DNA of 64,000 bases from Limnanthes douglasii subsp. nivea (GCA_036936605.1 JAUPFV010000001.1:171882386-171946385); one strand, 5' to 3'. Shown: positions 35,231 to 47,859, counted from the first letter of the stretch. Made by a program: numbers and translations. Notes: generated by a model not told the origin, from the letters alone.

Positions 35231-36055
35231 ATTTTACGACGACCAGAGCATAATTGACAGTATTTAGGGTTGGATTTTTATCTCTCTATAAGTAACAAAT
35301 TATCTATCTAAAGTGATTGTGAGAATTAAATTGAGAAATTTAGCCTATCTAAATTGATTTAAATTGATTGCGAGACTCATAATATTACTTCTCTTCTAAT
35401 ATTAATTATGATATGGCCTCAATGAGAAGAAATTACAAGATTCTTTATGCATGTGGTGGTAGGCTATTCTGATATATATATATGTCATAAAATAAAGGAA
35501 ACATGCCAACAAATACACGCCTATTCTTAAGGGAAACAAAACTTATGATGGAGACTCTTCACAAACCTGATAAATCTTATCCAACTCTGAGGCAAATCAG
35601 TGTTGATTTGTGTCACGACTAGCTAGTGAACATAATAATGACAAATACACATAAAATATACGTTATGAGGTAAAATACTAATCTACCCTATAAATAGACT
35701 CATATTGGTAACACACGAGCCTAAGTATTACCCCAACCACTTGATCTGAAGGCATGTACCATGCCATTTATCCAACTTGACTTTTATTATGTTCAGTTAA
35801 AGCCCAAGTAATTGTGACACCATCTCTGCCCTGACATCTCTATTATTTTTTGGCTAGGTGAATGATTCTATTAAACTAGAAAACCTGTAATGCATGCGGC
35901 AGCATCTTATGTCATCGTTAACTCTCCAAAAAAGAAATGAAATTTGCTAATCTTAGGATGTTATCTTTCAATCATATAAATTATAAGAGGCATATTCAAC
36001 CATTAAACGGTAAATTTTCATGTGATGGTCCAAGCATCATGATTTTGACGACTTT
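35231..36055. other. No recognisable gene
   Basis: If Tat-2 has a 3' LTR it should lie here, but no match to 23590-23975 or a polypurine tract was recognised. There is a TATA-like CTATAAATAG at about 35688. The rest is AT-rich and non-coding. Confidence 0.4.
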
Positions 36056-36640
36056 CCAGACAAATTATTGGCATTTAAAGTTCTATTTATGCAACTCATT
36101 GTGGTTATTGTAGAATAAAAATTATGTATTATTGGGTCTCTTTTACAAACCAATAACCAAAACATATTAGTAAATTTTAAATAAATATAATATAGTTGTT
36201 AACAATACATTATATACTTATCATATCTCGATATAGGTTATACATTGTGTGATTAGAGAAAGACTTATAATATCTCGATATATGAGGGAATTTTGATCAA
36301 AACCCTTTCATTTCAACGATAGGTGTACCTCTCTATCTTTCTCCCTATGGTTCCCCATCTCCCTCTTTGTCCAGCTCTCTTTCAAACTCTGACTATGGCT
36401 CTAACTTTGGCTATGATTATGCCTCTAGATCTAGGGTTTATTAATGAGGTTGGCAATGCTAAGTCCTTTGTAAATAACCAAGCGTTGTGCTCAATTTCAC
36501 TATGGTATTCTATTATCGACTATTTTGTCCAAGATACCCATTTCAAGGGCTATAGCTCAGTTGTACTAGTTGATGATATGATATTTGTGGCAATTTAAAC
36601 TTGTTTTTAGAAATATCACGTTCAAAATAAAAACATAATA
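36056..36640 (+). repeat. Duplicated segment, copy 1
   Basis: Matches 37085-37640 in the same orientation at an offset of about 1.0 kb. Shared words include GGTTATTGTAGAATAAAAATTA, AACAATACATTA followed by a TACTTA block, ACATTGTGTGATTAGA and GGGAATTTT-ATCAAAA. Both copies then carry an open frame with AKSFV-N, SIWYTI/SLWYSI and Q-THYKA/Q-THFKG. The frame (36323-36598) matches no family I recognise. Confidence 0.75.
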
Positions 36641-36679
36641 TAAATAACCAAACAAAAAAATCAGAATTCAACTAAGGGC

Positions 36680-36900
36680 ACACGAAATGTCGACGTATTA
36701 CAATCATAGTAGTAGCTACTAACGACTACTAATATCGATGTAATATGTCAACATCAATAGTTGTTATTGGATCATAAAATCGATAACAACGTTCGATATC
36801 AATAGTAGTATCCGATATCGATATACTGGGTCAATATTAATATTCATTGTTTTTATTAATATCGACGTAGTTGGTCGACATCAATGTCATAACAAGAAAT
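36680..36900. repeat. Cluster of ATCGATGT / GTCGACATCAAT motifs
   Basis: Short words such as TATCGATGTAATATGTCAAC, CGATATCAATAGTAGTATC and ATCGACGTAGTTGGTCGACA recur several times in both orientations within about 220 bases, between the two copies of the 1-kb-spaced duplication. Dense subterminal arrays like this are a feature of CACTA-type DNA transposons, but no CACTA terminus was found nearby, so the origin is undecided. Confidence 0.45.
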
Positions 36901-37084
36901 TCGTAACTCAGTTCAACAATGTAAACTATTGTATCTGATACTGAATTCAAATAAATAACTTTGTAAAATCAACATACATAGTTGTTAGTCTCGGGGTGAC
37001 ATATCTTAATCATAACTTCATTTGGCCACCAACTAGTTAATGTTTCCCTTAATGATTCGAATATTATGATTTGGACGACTCCTC

Positions 37085-37640
37085 AAACATATTATTGGCC
37101 TCTCAATTTCCATTTACACAATGCATTTATGGTTATTGTAGAATAAAAATTACATATTTTTGAGTCTCCAACAAACCAACAACCAAAATATATTTAGCAT
37201 ACTTTAGAATATAATATAGCTATTAACAATACATTAAATACTTACCATGTTATCATATGTATTCTACATTGTGTGATTAGATAAATACTTGTAATATCTA
37301 TGTATACAAGGGAATTTTAATCAAAATGTTTTTGCTTCAATATTGGTCTATCTCTCCCTATTATCCCCATTTACATTCAGACCTCCTTCCGACTCTAACT
37401 TTGGCTTTGCTTATGCATCTACCTTTATGGATGTCAGTGGGGTTGGCCATGCCAAATCTTTTGTAGATAATAAATTATTGTGCTTCTTTTCTATATGGTA
37501 TACCATTGTCAAACTTTCAATTCAAGGTACGCATTATAAGGCCTCCGACCCAGTCACCTTAGATTATGATATTTTATTGATGGTCATTCGTAATTATTTC
37601 TTCAGAGACATCACATTCTAATAAAAAAAAATTATGTGAC
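37085..37640 (+). repeat. Duplicated segment, copy 2
   Basis: Diverged direct copy of 36056-36640. It carries the longer open frame (37343-37621, 92 codons), with GHAKSFVDN, FSIWYTIVKLSIQGTHYKA and a tail NYFFRDITF whose counterpart in copy 1 lies after a stop. The preservation of related frames in both copies is suggestive, but no start context, intron or family is recognised. Confidence 0.75.
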
Positions 37641-39329
37641 ATAAAATTAAAGATTTGTTTCTTGTGTTCCTGTTTAAAAGAGGTCTTGCAAGATATTAAG
37701 TTTTTTTGTTTGGAAAATGACGTATTTCACAATTGATCTATTTATATTTTCTTTTAATCTACAATAATTTTATAAGGAACATACATAATAAATTGGGACC
37801 GTTTGTATAAGCATACCATATTTAATGAATTTAATATCGTATACGTCATTTGCTATTTTTTGTTGGTTTATTAATAATATCCACATGTGAATCGAATTGC
37901 ACAAATCAAACCACAACGTGCAAATTCATAAAACAATTACCATTGAAATTTCCAAAAAAACAAGTCAAGCGTGATTCGTATGTCTTAAAAACCATGTGAC
38001 CATATTTAACATTTTGATGTCTCTACAGATCTTAGCTTATCAGCATACTACGTGTGTGTCAAATTCTCGGTTGAGTTTACATATTGTGTAAGTGTGTCAC
38101 CAATTTCATGTCCTACTTCTCTAAGATAATTTAGCATAAGCTTATTTATGTATTTCTTCCTTCAGGTTTACCTTGGTTTTGCAGAAGATATCTATAGATG
38201 CCGCATCTATTCTTGAATATTTGCAAGTTACTAAGATGCATAAGAAAAAAGATTCAATACAAGCCAAGTGTTCATTCTAGTCAAACGTACCAGTTTCCAA
38301 CCATTAGTTAACATAAAAGGACATGTGGTTATTTTAACATGATATCAGAACTAATATATTGAGGTTATATATATATATATATATTAGATATGCCAGTTTT
38401 TTCAGTGATCGTTGAGTTGTAATACTTTTGGTTGCATTTTTTCTCATTTTTTTAATTTTCGTTTAGTTTTTTTTATTTCTATGTTATTAATTTTTGTTGA
38501 CAAGCGAGAATATGGTTCATCTTATTATATAATCTGAGCCAAGAACAAATCCACGATTAAAATTCAGGATATGCTACAAAAATCATAGAAACAAAATTCA
38601 ACAAAAAATAAATATTCGAGTATCATATCGTAAAAATATACCAATATTTTAATTACAACTCAAAATAAAAATATATTTCTAGTCTAAACATAAATGCATT
38701 CTCGTGTAACTCATGAATTCAATACGTTTGATTATACGTAGATAATCAATTTTAGTAAACACTTATATCTCCACAAATGTCACTAAACAATCATTAAACC
38801 ATGGATTAGACATTTAATTTCTTAACTCATTCTTTACAAATAATAGGATAAACAAAACACGTCTTCATTTATTATACTATATTCCAATCATACATTGTCT
38901 TTATACCAGCTATTGTTAAAATAACGATTTATTTTTTCAATAACTCTATGATAATATTTTGTCATATTTTGGTCTATCAAGTCCATTTACAAGTTAAGAT
39001 ATTCTCACTTCATCTTGATAATTTGGATGATAATTAAGAATTTGAGTTATTTTTCCAAGATCCAACTCTGAATACCCTCATTTTTAATATTTAAACATGA
39101 TAGATCACTTGATGAAACAAATATAAAAAATGTTCTTCGGATGGTCCCTCCATTTACAGAATTGGAGAGGCTTCAATTGTTTATTTATGTTTGATAGTAG
39201 AACCATTACACTCCAGAAATCTATAAATACACGTAAAGAACTTGAATAACATAATGTTAAATTAATCAAACTATTCAAGTCAAATAATTACACAATAGAC
39301 TAAAATATATTGAATAAATTCATTAAAAA
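37641..39329. other. No recognisable gene
   Basis: AT-rich, with a TA run at about 38366-38384. The 38160-38240 segment briefly reads like an exon (LGFAEDIYRCRIYS) but is isolated and not assignable. Confidence 0.45.
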
Positions 39330-39770
39330 CTTCAATTCAATTCAATTGCGTAATTAAATCAACAAGCAAAATAATTAAACAATTCGAATTAAATAGTTAC
39401 TCACTGGATTGAAGTATACAAAACAAATAAATTAAACAATCGCGGCGTGCAATTCATAAATTAATTATATAAATGAGTTATTGTGATACTATTTTTAGTT
39501 TGAATTATAAATGAATTCAAATAGTTTGAACTATAAATGAATTCAAATCGTTTGAACAAATTGAATTGAACATACATTTTTTTCAATCTTAATTGAAAAC
39601 GAATGGAAAACTATTGAACCAAACGTATTCAACGTGTAATTGTTTTAATTAAAAAATCACATTCAGTGCAATTATTTTCAATTCAACAAAAAATTCAAGT
39701 TGAAATTAATTGAAAATAATAAATTTGCATGTTGATTTCAATTTGAACAACAACAATTGCACGCTTCAGT
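39330..39770. repeat. AATTGAA-rich, self-complementary region
   Basis: Words of the type TTCAATTCAATT, AATTGAATTGAA, TTTTCAATTCAAC and TTGAAATTAATTGAAAAT alternate over about 440 bases, so many short hairpins are possible. TGAATTCAAATAGTTTGAA and TGAATTCAAATCGTTTGAA form a tandem pair (about 39500-39560). It could be the decayed end of a small inverted-repeat element, but clean termini are not visible. Confidence 0.5.
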
Positions 39771-42149
39771 TTAGGAAAAATAAATTAGTATTTGTACAAA
39801 AATATTTGCATAAATTGAATAATTCAACAAATCGACTCGATTCATAAATAAAAAATTCAATTTGAGAAAAAAAATTAACATTTGTAGAGACACGTTTGTA
39901 AAAACAATCGATAATATTAAAGGATAGAACACACGGAGAGGGTGGTGGATTATTTGAATTTGCATCGAATGTTATGGTGTGAAAAATTGTTGATTTGCGC
40001 TAGAGAGATACGTTGTTTTGAGAAGAGGCGCAAAGGCTGCGATTTTTTTGGAAAATGCACAGATGTTATGTATTTGCGGGAAAAACTATTGAAGCAAAAT
40101 AAATGAATCTAAAAAAATGAACCTAAATAAATTGAAATAAAGACAATGAAAAAATATTTTATGTCAATCGTAAGATTCAAAATTAATACTTCTAATTTGT
40201 TGGACGTTTTACCAATGTAGTACTTTTTTGTTTTATCTTTTAGGGTGATCCATCAAATATATGATCACTTTTTAAATCCACCCATCATGCGAGCATAAAA
40301 AAATTATTAATAAGATATTGATATGTTATGTTATTGCATGTGAATAAGGTAACTTTATTGGCACCAATATGAAAATAAGGTGGAGGTTTCATAAATTTAA
40401 ATACTCATAATATAGTTTTAAGTATTTTAGGCTTATACTCCCTTTATTCTTTTTAATTCACGTTCTAAAAAATGATAAATATTCCATTTTACTTGTCATT
40501 CTCTTAAATAGTGTATTATTAAATACTTTCTTGTTTTTTTTATAAGAAATGTTTATTGCATTTGATTAATCACGGTAGGAATATTTTATTAAATGAACAT
40601 AACTTCATTAATCAATCAATTGTTTTTTTACCCTTTTGTTTTTATACGAAAAAAATATATCATTAAATTTATTAATATTCGTGTCAATACCTTAAACGTT
40701 CATTATAATATATACGGTTACATATAAGTGCCATTAAACCATCTAATAACAATGAAGACATGGTTATGAGTAACTTTAAATTTTCTATTTAATAAAAGTT
40801 AATTCTGTTATTAAGTCTATAGCCATTGGATTGATAAATTTCGAGATAGTTAATGATATGTAATTTTTATCGGATATAATAGATAGGTAGAAAGTGTAAT
40901 TTTAGTTTTAGGCTAGACCTAATATCTATCTAGAAATGTTTTTTTGTCAAAATTTATCATCTCGTTTGTCTTATGTTCAATTCAAGAGTCAGAACAAATC
41001 CAACAACATCTCATAATCATCACTTGATCCTCCTTTGGAGCATAAGTATATTTTTAGCAAGTTTAACTATTATGGATTATTGTATTCTATGATGATTTCA
41101 TGACATATATAGGGGTAAATACGTTGGTATTTGTATGATTTTCAAAGCAAATGAATGATAATAGTTTTAAACCAAATCTTGTATGTTAATATCATGTTGA
41201 TGAAAACCTTTATCTTAAATTTTGGTCAAATTCGTCGAGGATAACTTGTTCAAATTTTATATTTTACTTTTAATTTTCTACAACCCAAAAATGTAGTTTA
41301 CTATTTCTTCTTCCTTCAGTATTTCTTAGGGTATATAAATAGAAGGATCGAACTAGAATGGCTCGATACCCCAATAACCATACAGATCTTCGACTATAGC
41401 TACATCATCCACTAAAGATTTTACTGTTAGGGATAAATGTGTCGAGTACTTCTATTTTGGGTCAAAATATTGAAAAGGACGATGTACCTGAATGACCTGA
41501 TATAATGGTCATGTCGTCTGTATATTTGATGTTAAAAAATAAGAAGGTTTAAAGGTATTTTGACATGAATCATACTTAATATATTGGAACATCTATATCT
41601 TTAGGTTTGGGTGCACCGTTGTACGATGATGGAATGAATTTCTTACTATAGGTCCTAAGTCCCGGTGATGAGGGTTCTCATAATGTTGAAAGTGCATTGA
41701 GCATACTTGGCACAATTTTCACCACTCTCAAAATTTCATTATAAAACCAATATTCATTGGTTCATGCTGAACTGTAGGTTGTTGAAACAATCATGCAACC
41801 AAACACGTATACTTTGTTAAAGCGTATGTTCTTAAATTTGTATGCTGAAATAATTGTTGAGGTAAGACATATTTATATTCAGTCTCACAATATAAATGTT
41901 GCGTATCCTCTAGGACTCCATAGGGGTTTCTACATACTCTTTATTCTCAAGTTTATTTTTTCTTCTTCATAAGAGTTGATCAAAGATGTTTTTAGGGGTG
42001 AGACATTATTTTCTATGCACATGTTTAAAATTGATCCTCATTTTTAGCGCATCCAGTTAGCATGGATGTGCTAATAAAATATTTTGAGTTATTTATTTTA
42101 CTCGACCTCATAAAGTGGCTTCTATATGCATGAGTCAAAAATATTCACC
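39771..42149. other. No recognisable gene; possible Stowaway-type end near 40435
   Basis: Non-coding and AT-rich. At 40435-40500 TACTCCCTTTATTCTTTTTAA resembles one terminus of a Stowaway miniature element (TA followed by CTCCCTCCGT-type sequence), but the opposite terminus was not found. Short frames around 41600-41700 have no domain. Confidence 0.4.
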
Positions 42150-42164
42150 AAATCAAATTCTGGC

Positions 42165-42372
42165 TACTGGTTTGAAATCACAGTTTGGTGAATCAAGATA
42201 TGTAAAAAGAGATATGGACTTGAAAGAAGAAAAAAACATGACAATTGAGGTGAAGTACACTAAATCGAAGCTGTCATATAACCCTACTTTAGGTAAACTA
42301 AAAATGCAGCACTTTGGCAAGTCAATGAAACCAAAGTGCAACGTTTTGTCTAAAAGGCTACACACCTTATTT
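42165..42372 (+). repeat. LTR-like direct repeat, 5' copy (Copia-1)
   Basis: Matches about 46645-46860 in the same orientation. Both have GGCTACTGGTTTGAAAT / GACTACTTGTTTGAAAT, GACTTGA-GGAA, TTGAGGTGAA-TACA-TGAATC and TTTGGCAAGTCAAT. They flank the copia coding remnants on each side as LTRs would. Divergence is high, in keeping with an old element. The ORF at 42115-42375 is incidental. Confidence 0.6.
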
Positions 42373-42639
42373 TAGTGTCACATATAGACCATTCCAAACG
42401 ATACACAAGCCCAAGTAATACGTGAACCGGTCCATATAGTTTGTAATTCAAAAATAAAACTAATGAGTGGATAAAAATAGGTTGTACACAATACTAAAAT
42501 ATTCTTATGTAGATACTCAATATAAATGACATTACAATAATTGTGTAATCAATTATTACAAAAGCAATAAAAAATTAAACTTTACGAATTTCTTCTAGCT
42601 TTTGTTCTTGAGTCTCACTTTGTATTACAAAAAACCTGT

Positions 42640-43540
42640 CTGTCAATGGAAAATCTTAACTCACCAACCTTGAGCTCAGACTTATTAGAATTTGGTTATC
42701 ACACTGCTGACCCTCTCTTGAGAAACAAATACATGCAAATTAACTTGATAAGTGCATTCAACATCATTAAGGTTAGACACAATTGTTTTTGAAAGACTAT
42801 GATCTTACCTATTATTAGAGAAAACAATTAAGGATGGTTTGTCAATGAAGATAAATCATGCCTTCCTAAATTATTTACCGGACCAGAGGATAACGTTATA
42901 AAGAGAATTGATTTTGAAGAATGGATAGCTAATGATCAATTACTCTTAAGGTGGTTGTACAACACAATGACCCCTGACCCGAAAAGTAGTTGCTCAACTA
43001 TGACAGGATATACTTTAAAGGTCTTTGGAAGCCGTTATTAGAATTTCTGGGTCTAAAAATAGGTCAACTTATTTTAATTCCACATTTTAGAGAACTCAAA
43101 ATGGAAATAGCACTATAAAAAAATACCTAAGTAAGATGAAAGGGTTTACAAACAATCTAACCCTAGCTGGTTGTTCTATTTCAATTGTTGACCTAATATA
43201 TCAAGTTCTAGGAGGTTTAGACTCATATTATATCCCTATTGCAGTGCGTCTAGCTGATAAATAGATGAAAACTAGCTGAATTTATAAGTAATTTTCCTTA
43301 CTTTGAAATTAGGCTAGAGAAGTTAAGTAAATGGTCACATTTTATGGAAAATTTAAGCCTTGCAACAACAAACTACACAATGCTAATCCTAGAAGTTAGA
43401 GCAATATATTTTTCAAGGTCCAAGTAAGAGGCTAATCCTAGATGACCCTAGTGTTATGTGGTATATTCTTAATGATCATAATAAAAATGAACAAGAACAA
43501 GTGGACCTCATAACTGGCCAAGATAAACCAACAGACAATG
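42640..43540 (+). pseudogene. Copia-1 gag remnant
   Basis: Starts MENLNSPTLSSDLLEFGYH at 42641. After a frame change the frame reads DFEEWIANDQLLLRWLYNTM followed by TPDP (about 42910-42980). This is the W---D-LLL-WLY-T/S pattern of the copia gag (UBN2-type) domain. LKVFGSRY follows at about 43015. Stops interrupt it repeatedly. Confidence 0.65.
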
Positions 43541-43869
43541 CTTAGTATTTGTACAATGGTGTTAGTGGTGAGAAACTAAACATTACACACCTAAGTATCC
43601 CAAAAATTATTACACATACAACTAATTATTTGTAAACAATACCCTACATGTTCCTCAAATAAGCACCAATATATTATTTGTCTACCAACTCACATTACAC
43701 AATCCTATTTGAATTCCATAATAATGTTTTTAAAGACAAACTCACATTGATAGTGTTACTTACAGAACTAAGCATGATTTATACAAAATGAACAATGTTA
43801 CCAGTTCTACTCTTTGCAGACTCAAAGCCTCAAGTTACTCTCATAGGGCTTTCAACATTCAATATTCTC

Positions 43870-44955
43870 CTAAAAGTTAGTATGTTTTATGTAGCAATTT
43901 ACTTTTCCTTTGAGAATGATGGCATATGAAGCTTGGCCATCATTCACAAATATCTAGACATCTTAATCCATATCAACATAACTTACCTAAGTGTTCAAGT
44001 AATAGAATGTTTTTTTGTTATTATTGCCAATTAGGCACGTGTCATGCTTTACCTTACTCTAGATCTGAGTCTCACTCTAAAAATATGTTGAACCTAATAC
44101 ATTCGGACCTATGGGGCCTGCTCCAGTCATGTTTTGAATTTTATATAATTTTTGGTGATGTTTATATCAAGTATACACGAATTTATCTACTAAAACAAAA
44201 GAGAATAAAGCATTATAGGTTTTAAACAGTTTAAATTTTTTGTTGAAAATCAATTTGACAGAAAAATCAAAGTTTTCAAATTTGACTGAGGATATGAGTT
44301 CAAATAGTTTGTTCATATGGAAACATTGTTTTGTATCTTGTTATACACAGCATGTTCTCTCACCTCTTCTCAAAACGGTAGAGCATATAGGGCACATATG
44401 CATGTTGTTGAGACATGACTCACACTACTGGCCAAAACTAAGGTTCTTAATAAGTTTTGGCCATAAGCATTCCTAACAGCTACATACCTAATAATAGGCT
44501 ACCAATTGTCCTTCTAGATAACCTCCCCTTATGAGAAACTACATATTTGTAAACCAAACCACTCATTTCTAAAGAATTTAGGGTGTTCATGTTTTCCATG
44601 TTTGAGTAATTATCAACCTCACAAGTTATAATTATAATCCACTAAATGTATTTTCCTAGGTTATAGTGATACACATAAAGGCTATAAATGCATTAGTTCA
44701 AGTGGTAGGATCTATGTGTCTAGAAATATCATATTCGATGAAACAAAATTTTCTTGTGCCTCAAGCTTCGTAAGAACAAAGTCTCAAGAGTCTAGATGCA
44801 TCTATTATTGGTTACCTAGACTACATGGACACCTACTTACTCGTGATAACATTATTCTTGACATACCAAACTCTACTTCCAAGAATCTACCCATTGACCT
44901 TGTATGCTCACACTTGTATATGTGTGGCTGGGTTAGTATGACATTAATATAATAT
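43870..44955 (+). pseudogene. Copia-1 integrase remnant
   Basis: WHMKLGHHS (about 43920) is the start of the pre-integrase zinc-binding domain, with CYYCQLGTCHALPYSRSES for its CxxC part. NLIHSDLWGLL (about 44090) is the first Asp of the DDE core. The C-terminal part shows the copia pattern FLGYSDTHKGYKC (about 44660) and IYVSRNIIFDETKFS (44710-44755). The second Asp and the Glu are lost in broken sequence. Confidence 0.8.
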
Positions 44956-44969
44956 CCTTCAACGTTATT

Positions 44970-45480
44970 TTATTATCTAATTTATCATTAAGGGCGAGTT
45001 GTCTGCCTGGGGAAATCTCATTAGCTAGGGCTATTATCTCCCCTTCTGATTGTGTGTTGTGCAATTCCTATGATGAATCTATTAATCATATCATTTATGA
45101 ATGTGCTTATACTCACAATATTTGGTTTGTTGTTGATTCATCATTAACAGCGAGTAGTGGCCTTCCTAGTATAAGGTGGATTCGAATTGGACACCATTAA
45201 GATACCGTCATCTTTAGTGTGTCTACTTTAGTGTAATCATTTATCATATTTGGTGGGAGAGGGATTCAAAAATTCTTTGCTCTCTTCTCTTGCCTCTACG
45301 GTGTCGTACAATGTGCTATTTAACCTTCGGTTTACATTCTTTGGATCTAATATGGTATGATCGATGCAACATTGAGCTCAATCACTCACTAAATTTATGG
45401 ATTTTGGGTTTCTCCCCGCTTTTGTGGATGCTTTAGTTTATTTTTGCTTATGCTAGCTCTCCCGCCGCAGGATTTAGTCT
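44970..45480 (+). pseudogene. LINE fragment (zf-RVT region) inside Copia-1
   Basis: Reads LRASCLPGEISLARAIISPS, then CVLCNSYDESINHIIYECAY and HNIW. This is the reverse-transcriptase zinc-binding region of plant L1 elements (C--C---E---H---C--A--IW). It occupies the place where the copia reverse transcriptase should be. No LINE reverse transcriptase or RNase H accompanies it, so it is a fragment, either inserted or brought together by deletion. Confidence 0.75.
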
Positions 45481-46084
45481 AGTCATTTTTTCCTCTATCC
45501 TCCCAATTTTTGCTTGCGGTTTACTCCCAACTTGCCCTTCAGTTGTGAAAGTTGTTATAGTCATTCAGTTTGGTGTTTTGTGCTATTAACGCACAATTTT
45601 CACGTATTTCTTATTTTTTTTATCTTATGATTTTGTCGATATTCATATGTTTTTCGACAATTTTGTTTGTCCCATGGCCCACTTCTCTATGGGTTATAAG
45701 TTTATTATGTATCATGGACCATGCTATTTGAGTCTAGCAGTAATATATGTATAGTTATCTCTTAGTAAAATGCCAATCCTCTAGGGTATGCCTCGTTCAT
45801 ATGTATGAACATAGTATTTTTTAATTTAATATTATATTTACATATAAAAAACTAATTATATTAGAGGCTTACTTGGAAATGAAGGTCTTTCTAGTGTCGA
45901 TCCATGTCCTACCCCGATGTGTGTTGGTCCACCTCTTTCCTTATATGATGACACTTATTTAAAATAATTTACAAGATATAAAGTTAACATTGCATTCATT
46001 ATAAATAAGCTTAGCTAGTTCCAACAATATTGTACTACACTACACTACACTACATCTACAAAGTGCAAAAATAATTTTACGCTA
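45481..46084. other. No gene; ACTAC pentanucleotide run
   Basis: Non-coding. At about 46034-46055 there is a short (ACTAC)n run. It superficially resembles a CACTA terminus but has no inverted partner. Confidence 0.45.
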
Positions 46085-46577
46085 CTTACCTGGAAAATCT
46101 TCTATGGGTCTTCACATTAAACTTTACCCTGACCTTTATCTTAATGGCTTTACTGATGACCATTGGGCTGCCTTGCTAGAATATCACAACTCAGTTGGTA
46201 GATATAACGTCTTTTTTAGTGAGTCTCTCATGCCAAGGTCTTCTAAATAATAGCACGTTGTCACTCGATTGAGTATTCAGTCTGAATATCGTGTGTTTCT
46301 AACTTATTTGTTGATATCATATAGTTTAATTTGTGCTCACTGAAATAAATTTTTCTCTCTCTCGACCTTTGTTCATCTGATGTAATAACTTGAGAGCAAG
46401 CTCTTTCGCCTCAAACCCTATCTTTCACATCAAAATAAAACACATCGAACTGGATATTCAATTTATAAGAGACTTGGTTGTTCAACGAACTCTGGATATT
46501 AGGTATATCCTATCACACAATCAAATCAACTATATATTGACAAAATCTTTTCCTCATTCTCAGTTTATGCTCATTTG
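46085..46577 (+). pseudogene. Copia-1 RNase H and 3' end of pol
   Basis: Reads YLPGKSSMGLHIKLYPDLYL (RNase H start, usually YLKGT---GL), GFTDDHWAALLEY (usually GFSDADWAG), SIQSEYRVF (usually STEAEYRAL), and then in 46390-46578 HIELDIQFIRDLVVQRTLDI followed by RYILSHNQINYILTKSF. The last stretch is the copia signature HIE-D-HF-RD and QIADI-TK. Stop codons break the first half. Confidence 0.8.
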
Positions 46578-46644
46578 AGACAAAAATAGAATCATGGTTT
46601 AACTACTTCGTTTGAGCGGGCAAGTGAAGAATACTTGGCTCAAT

Positions 46645-46860
46645 CAAGCTTTTGACTACTTGTTTGAAATAATATCTTGATAAATCTAAATAAGGAGAAG
46701 AAAATGACATAGACTTGAGGGAAAAAATGAGGTAGTTGAGGTGAAATACATTGAATCAAAGTTGACCAACAACCCTAACTTAGTTCAACTGAAGACAAAA
46801 CATTTTGGCAAGTCAATTAAGTCAAAGTTTCTGCAATGACCTTTGGAAAATTGTTTCATG
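46645..46860 (+). repeat. LTR-like direct repeat, 3' copy (Copia-1)
   Basis: Partner of 42165-42372. It begins about 70 bases after the end of RNase H, where a copia 3' LTR should start. Similarity is lost after about 46860, so the full LTR length is unknown. Confidence 0.6.
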
Positions 46861-47090
46861 CCTGAAACCAAATACATTTTTTACCAATCAGCACAAGGCT
46901 GATCGGTGAAAGGGCAACACAAAAAGTCATTGTCTTGTCCATGAAGCCCCTGGTCATGATCAACAGGTGCATGCATCAGTATAATAATCAAGGCGATACT
47001 TTGATGCGACCAAAATACGAATGGTCGAGACAAAGCCCCCAGGAAGTGAATAGACGTGCTTTTGGAGCAAAAATGTTTCTCCGAAATTGT

Positions 47091-47645
47091 TATTCTTGAA
47101 TAAATATGATCTTACCTAGAAATTTATGAAATATGTAACTTTGGAAAAGGTTTAATCATTTTTATAAATGGGTAAACCATTCAAGAATAAAGCACAACAT
47201 GAATAAAAGTATCTCAAATATCAAATATGTGAAAATTATCTCTTTTATATTTCAAACACCGTCAATTGATTTAGATTTTCTTGTTGCTTGTAATATAAAT
47301 ATAAATGCTTTTTATGTTACGAAATAACTTACAAACCAAGATTTAAACAATAGTGAATATAAAAATATTGTTTTTTGGAAATCGTATTCATATACGTGTC
47401 TTAGGCTTCCATAGTTTCCGATGACTTTCTGGTGAATTTACGACATATCCCAGAATATATTATCTTGATCAATTTGCTGTAACTATTGACATCACTTAAA
47501 GTTCATCATATTATGGATCTAAACCTGGGAAAAAAAATCCCGAAGCAAGTTACAAAAACATAAATGAAATCAAGGATAATATACTTCTAATTAGTAAGAA
47601 TATAACCTTATATGTCGTGGGCATATTGTGAAGGCTTAATCATAC
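47091..47645. other. No recognisable gene
   Basis: AT-rich flank between Copia-1 and the gag fragment of Copia-2. It may contain leader sequence of Copia-2 but no signal was identified. Confidence 0.4.
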
Positions 47646-47838
47646 CTTCTTCTCAACCTATACATAAGTGAATCTTGAGCAATGAAAATCTGGAGTGCTC
47701 TTGAAGAAAAATACAAACCAAAGAAGAAGTTACGAATAAATTCTTAATCTCTCAATATTTTGATTTTAAGTTTTTAGATGGTAAAACACTTATCCCCCCC
47801 TAATTCATGAGTTAAAAATCATAGTAAAATAAAATTAT
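47646..47838 (+). pseudogene. Copia-2 gag fragment
   Basis: Across two frames it reads KIWSALEEKYKPKKKLR and then FLISQYFDFKFLDGKTL and IHELKIIV. This is the centre of the copia gag domain (W-ALE-KY..., FLDFKMVD-KS..., VHELQVI). It stops abruptly at about 47838, where Tat-3 integrase sequence begins on the same strand. The next copia domains resume at 53455, after Tat-3. Confidence 0.75.
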
Positions 47839-47859
47839 GTACGTAAAAATTGTATTTTT

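Larger units (their letters stand above)
42150..47090 (+). mobile_element. Copia-1: decayed Ty1/copia element interrupted by a LINE fragment
   Basis: Plus-strand order: LTR-like repeat (about 42165-42370), gag (42640-43540), integrase (43870-44955), LINE piece (44970-45480), RNase H (46085-46577), LTR-like repeat (about 46645-46860). The copia reverse transcriptase, expected between integrase and RNase H, is absent. Protease was not recognised. The outer limits are estimates based on the pair of repeats. Confidence 0.75.

Noticed and set aside
40435..40505. Complete Stowaway miniature element
   Set aside because: Only one possible terminus is visible, so it is mentioned within the intergenic entry and not called as an element.
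46034..46055. CACTA-type transposon terminus
   Set aside because: Only a short ACTAC microsatellite; no inverted partner or subterminal repeats nearby.
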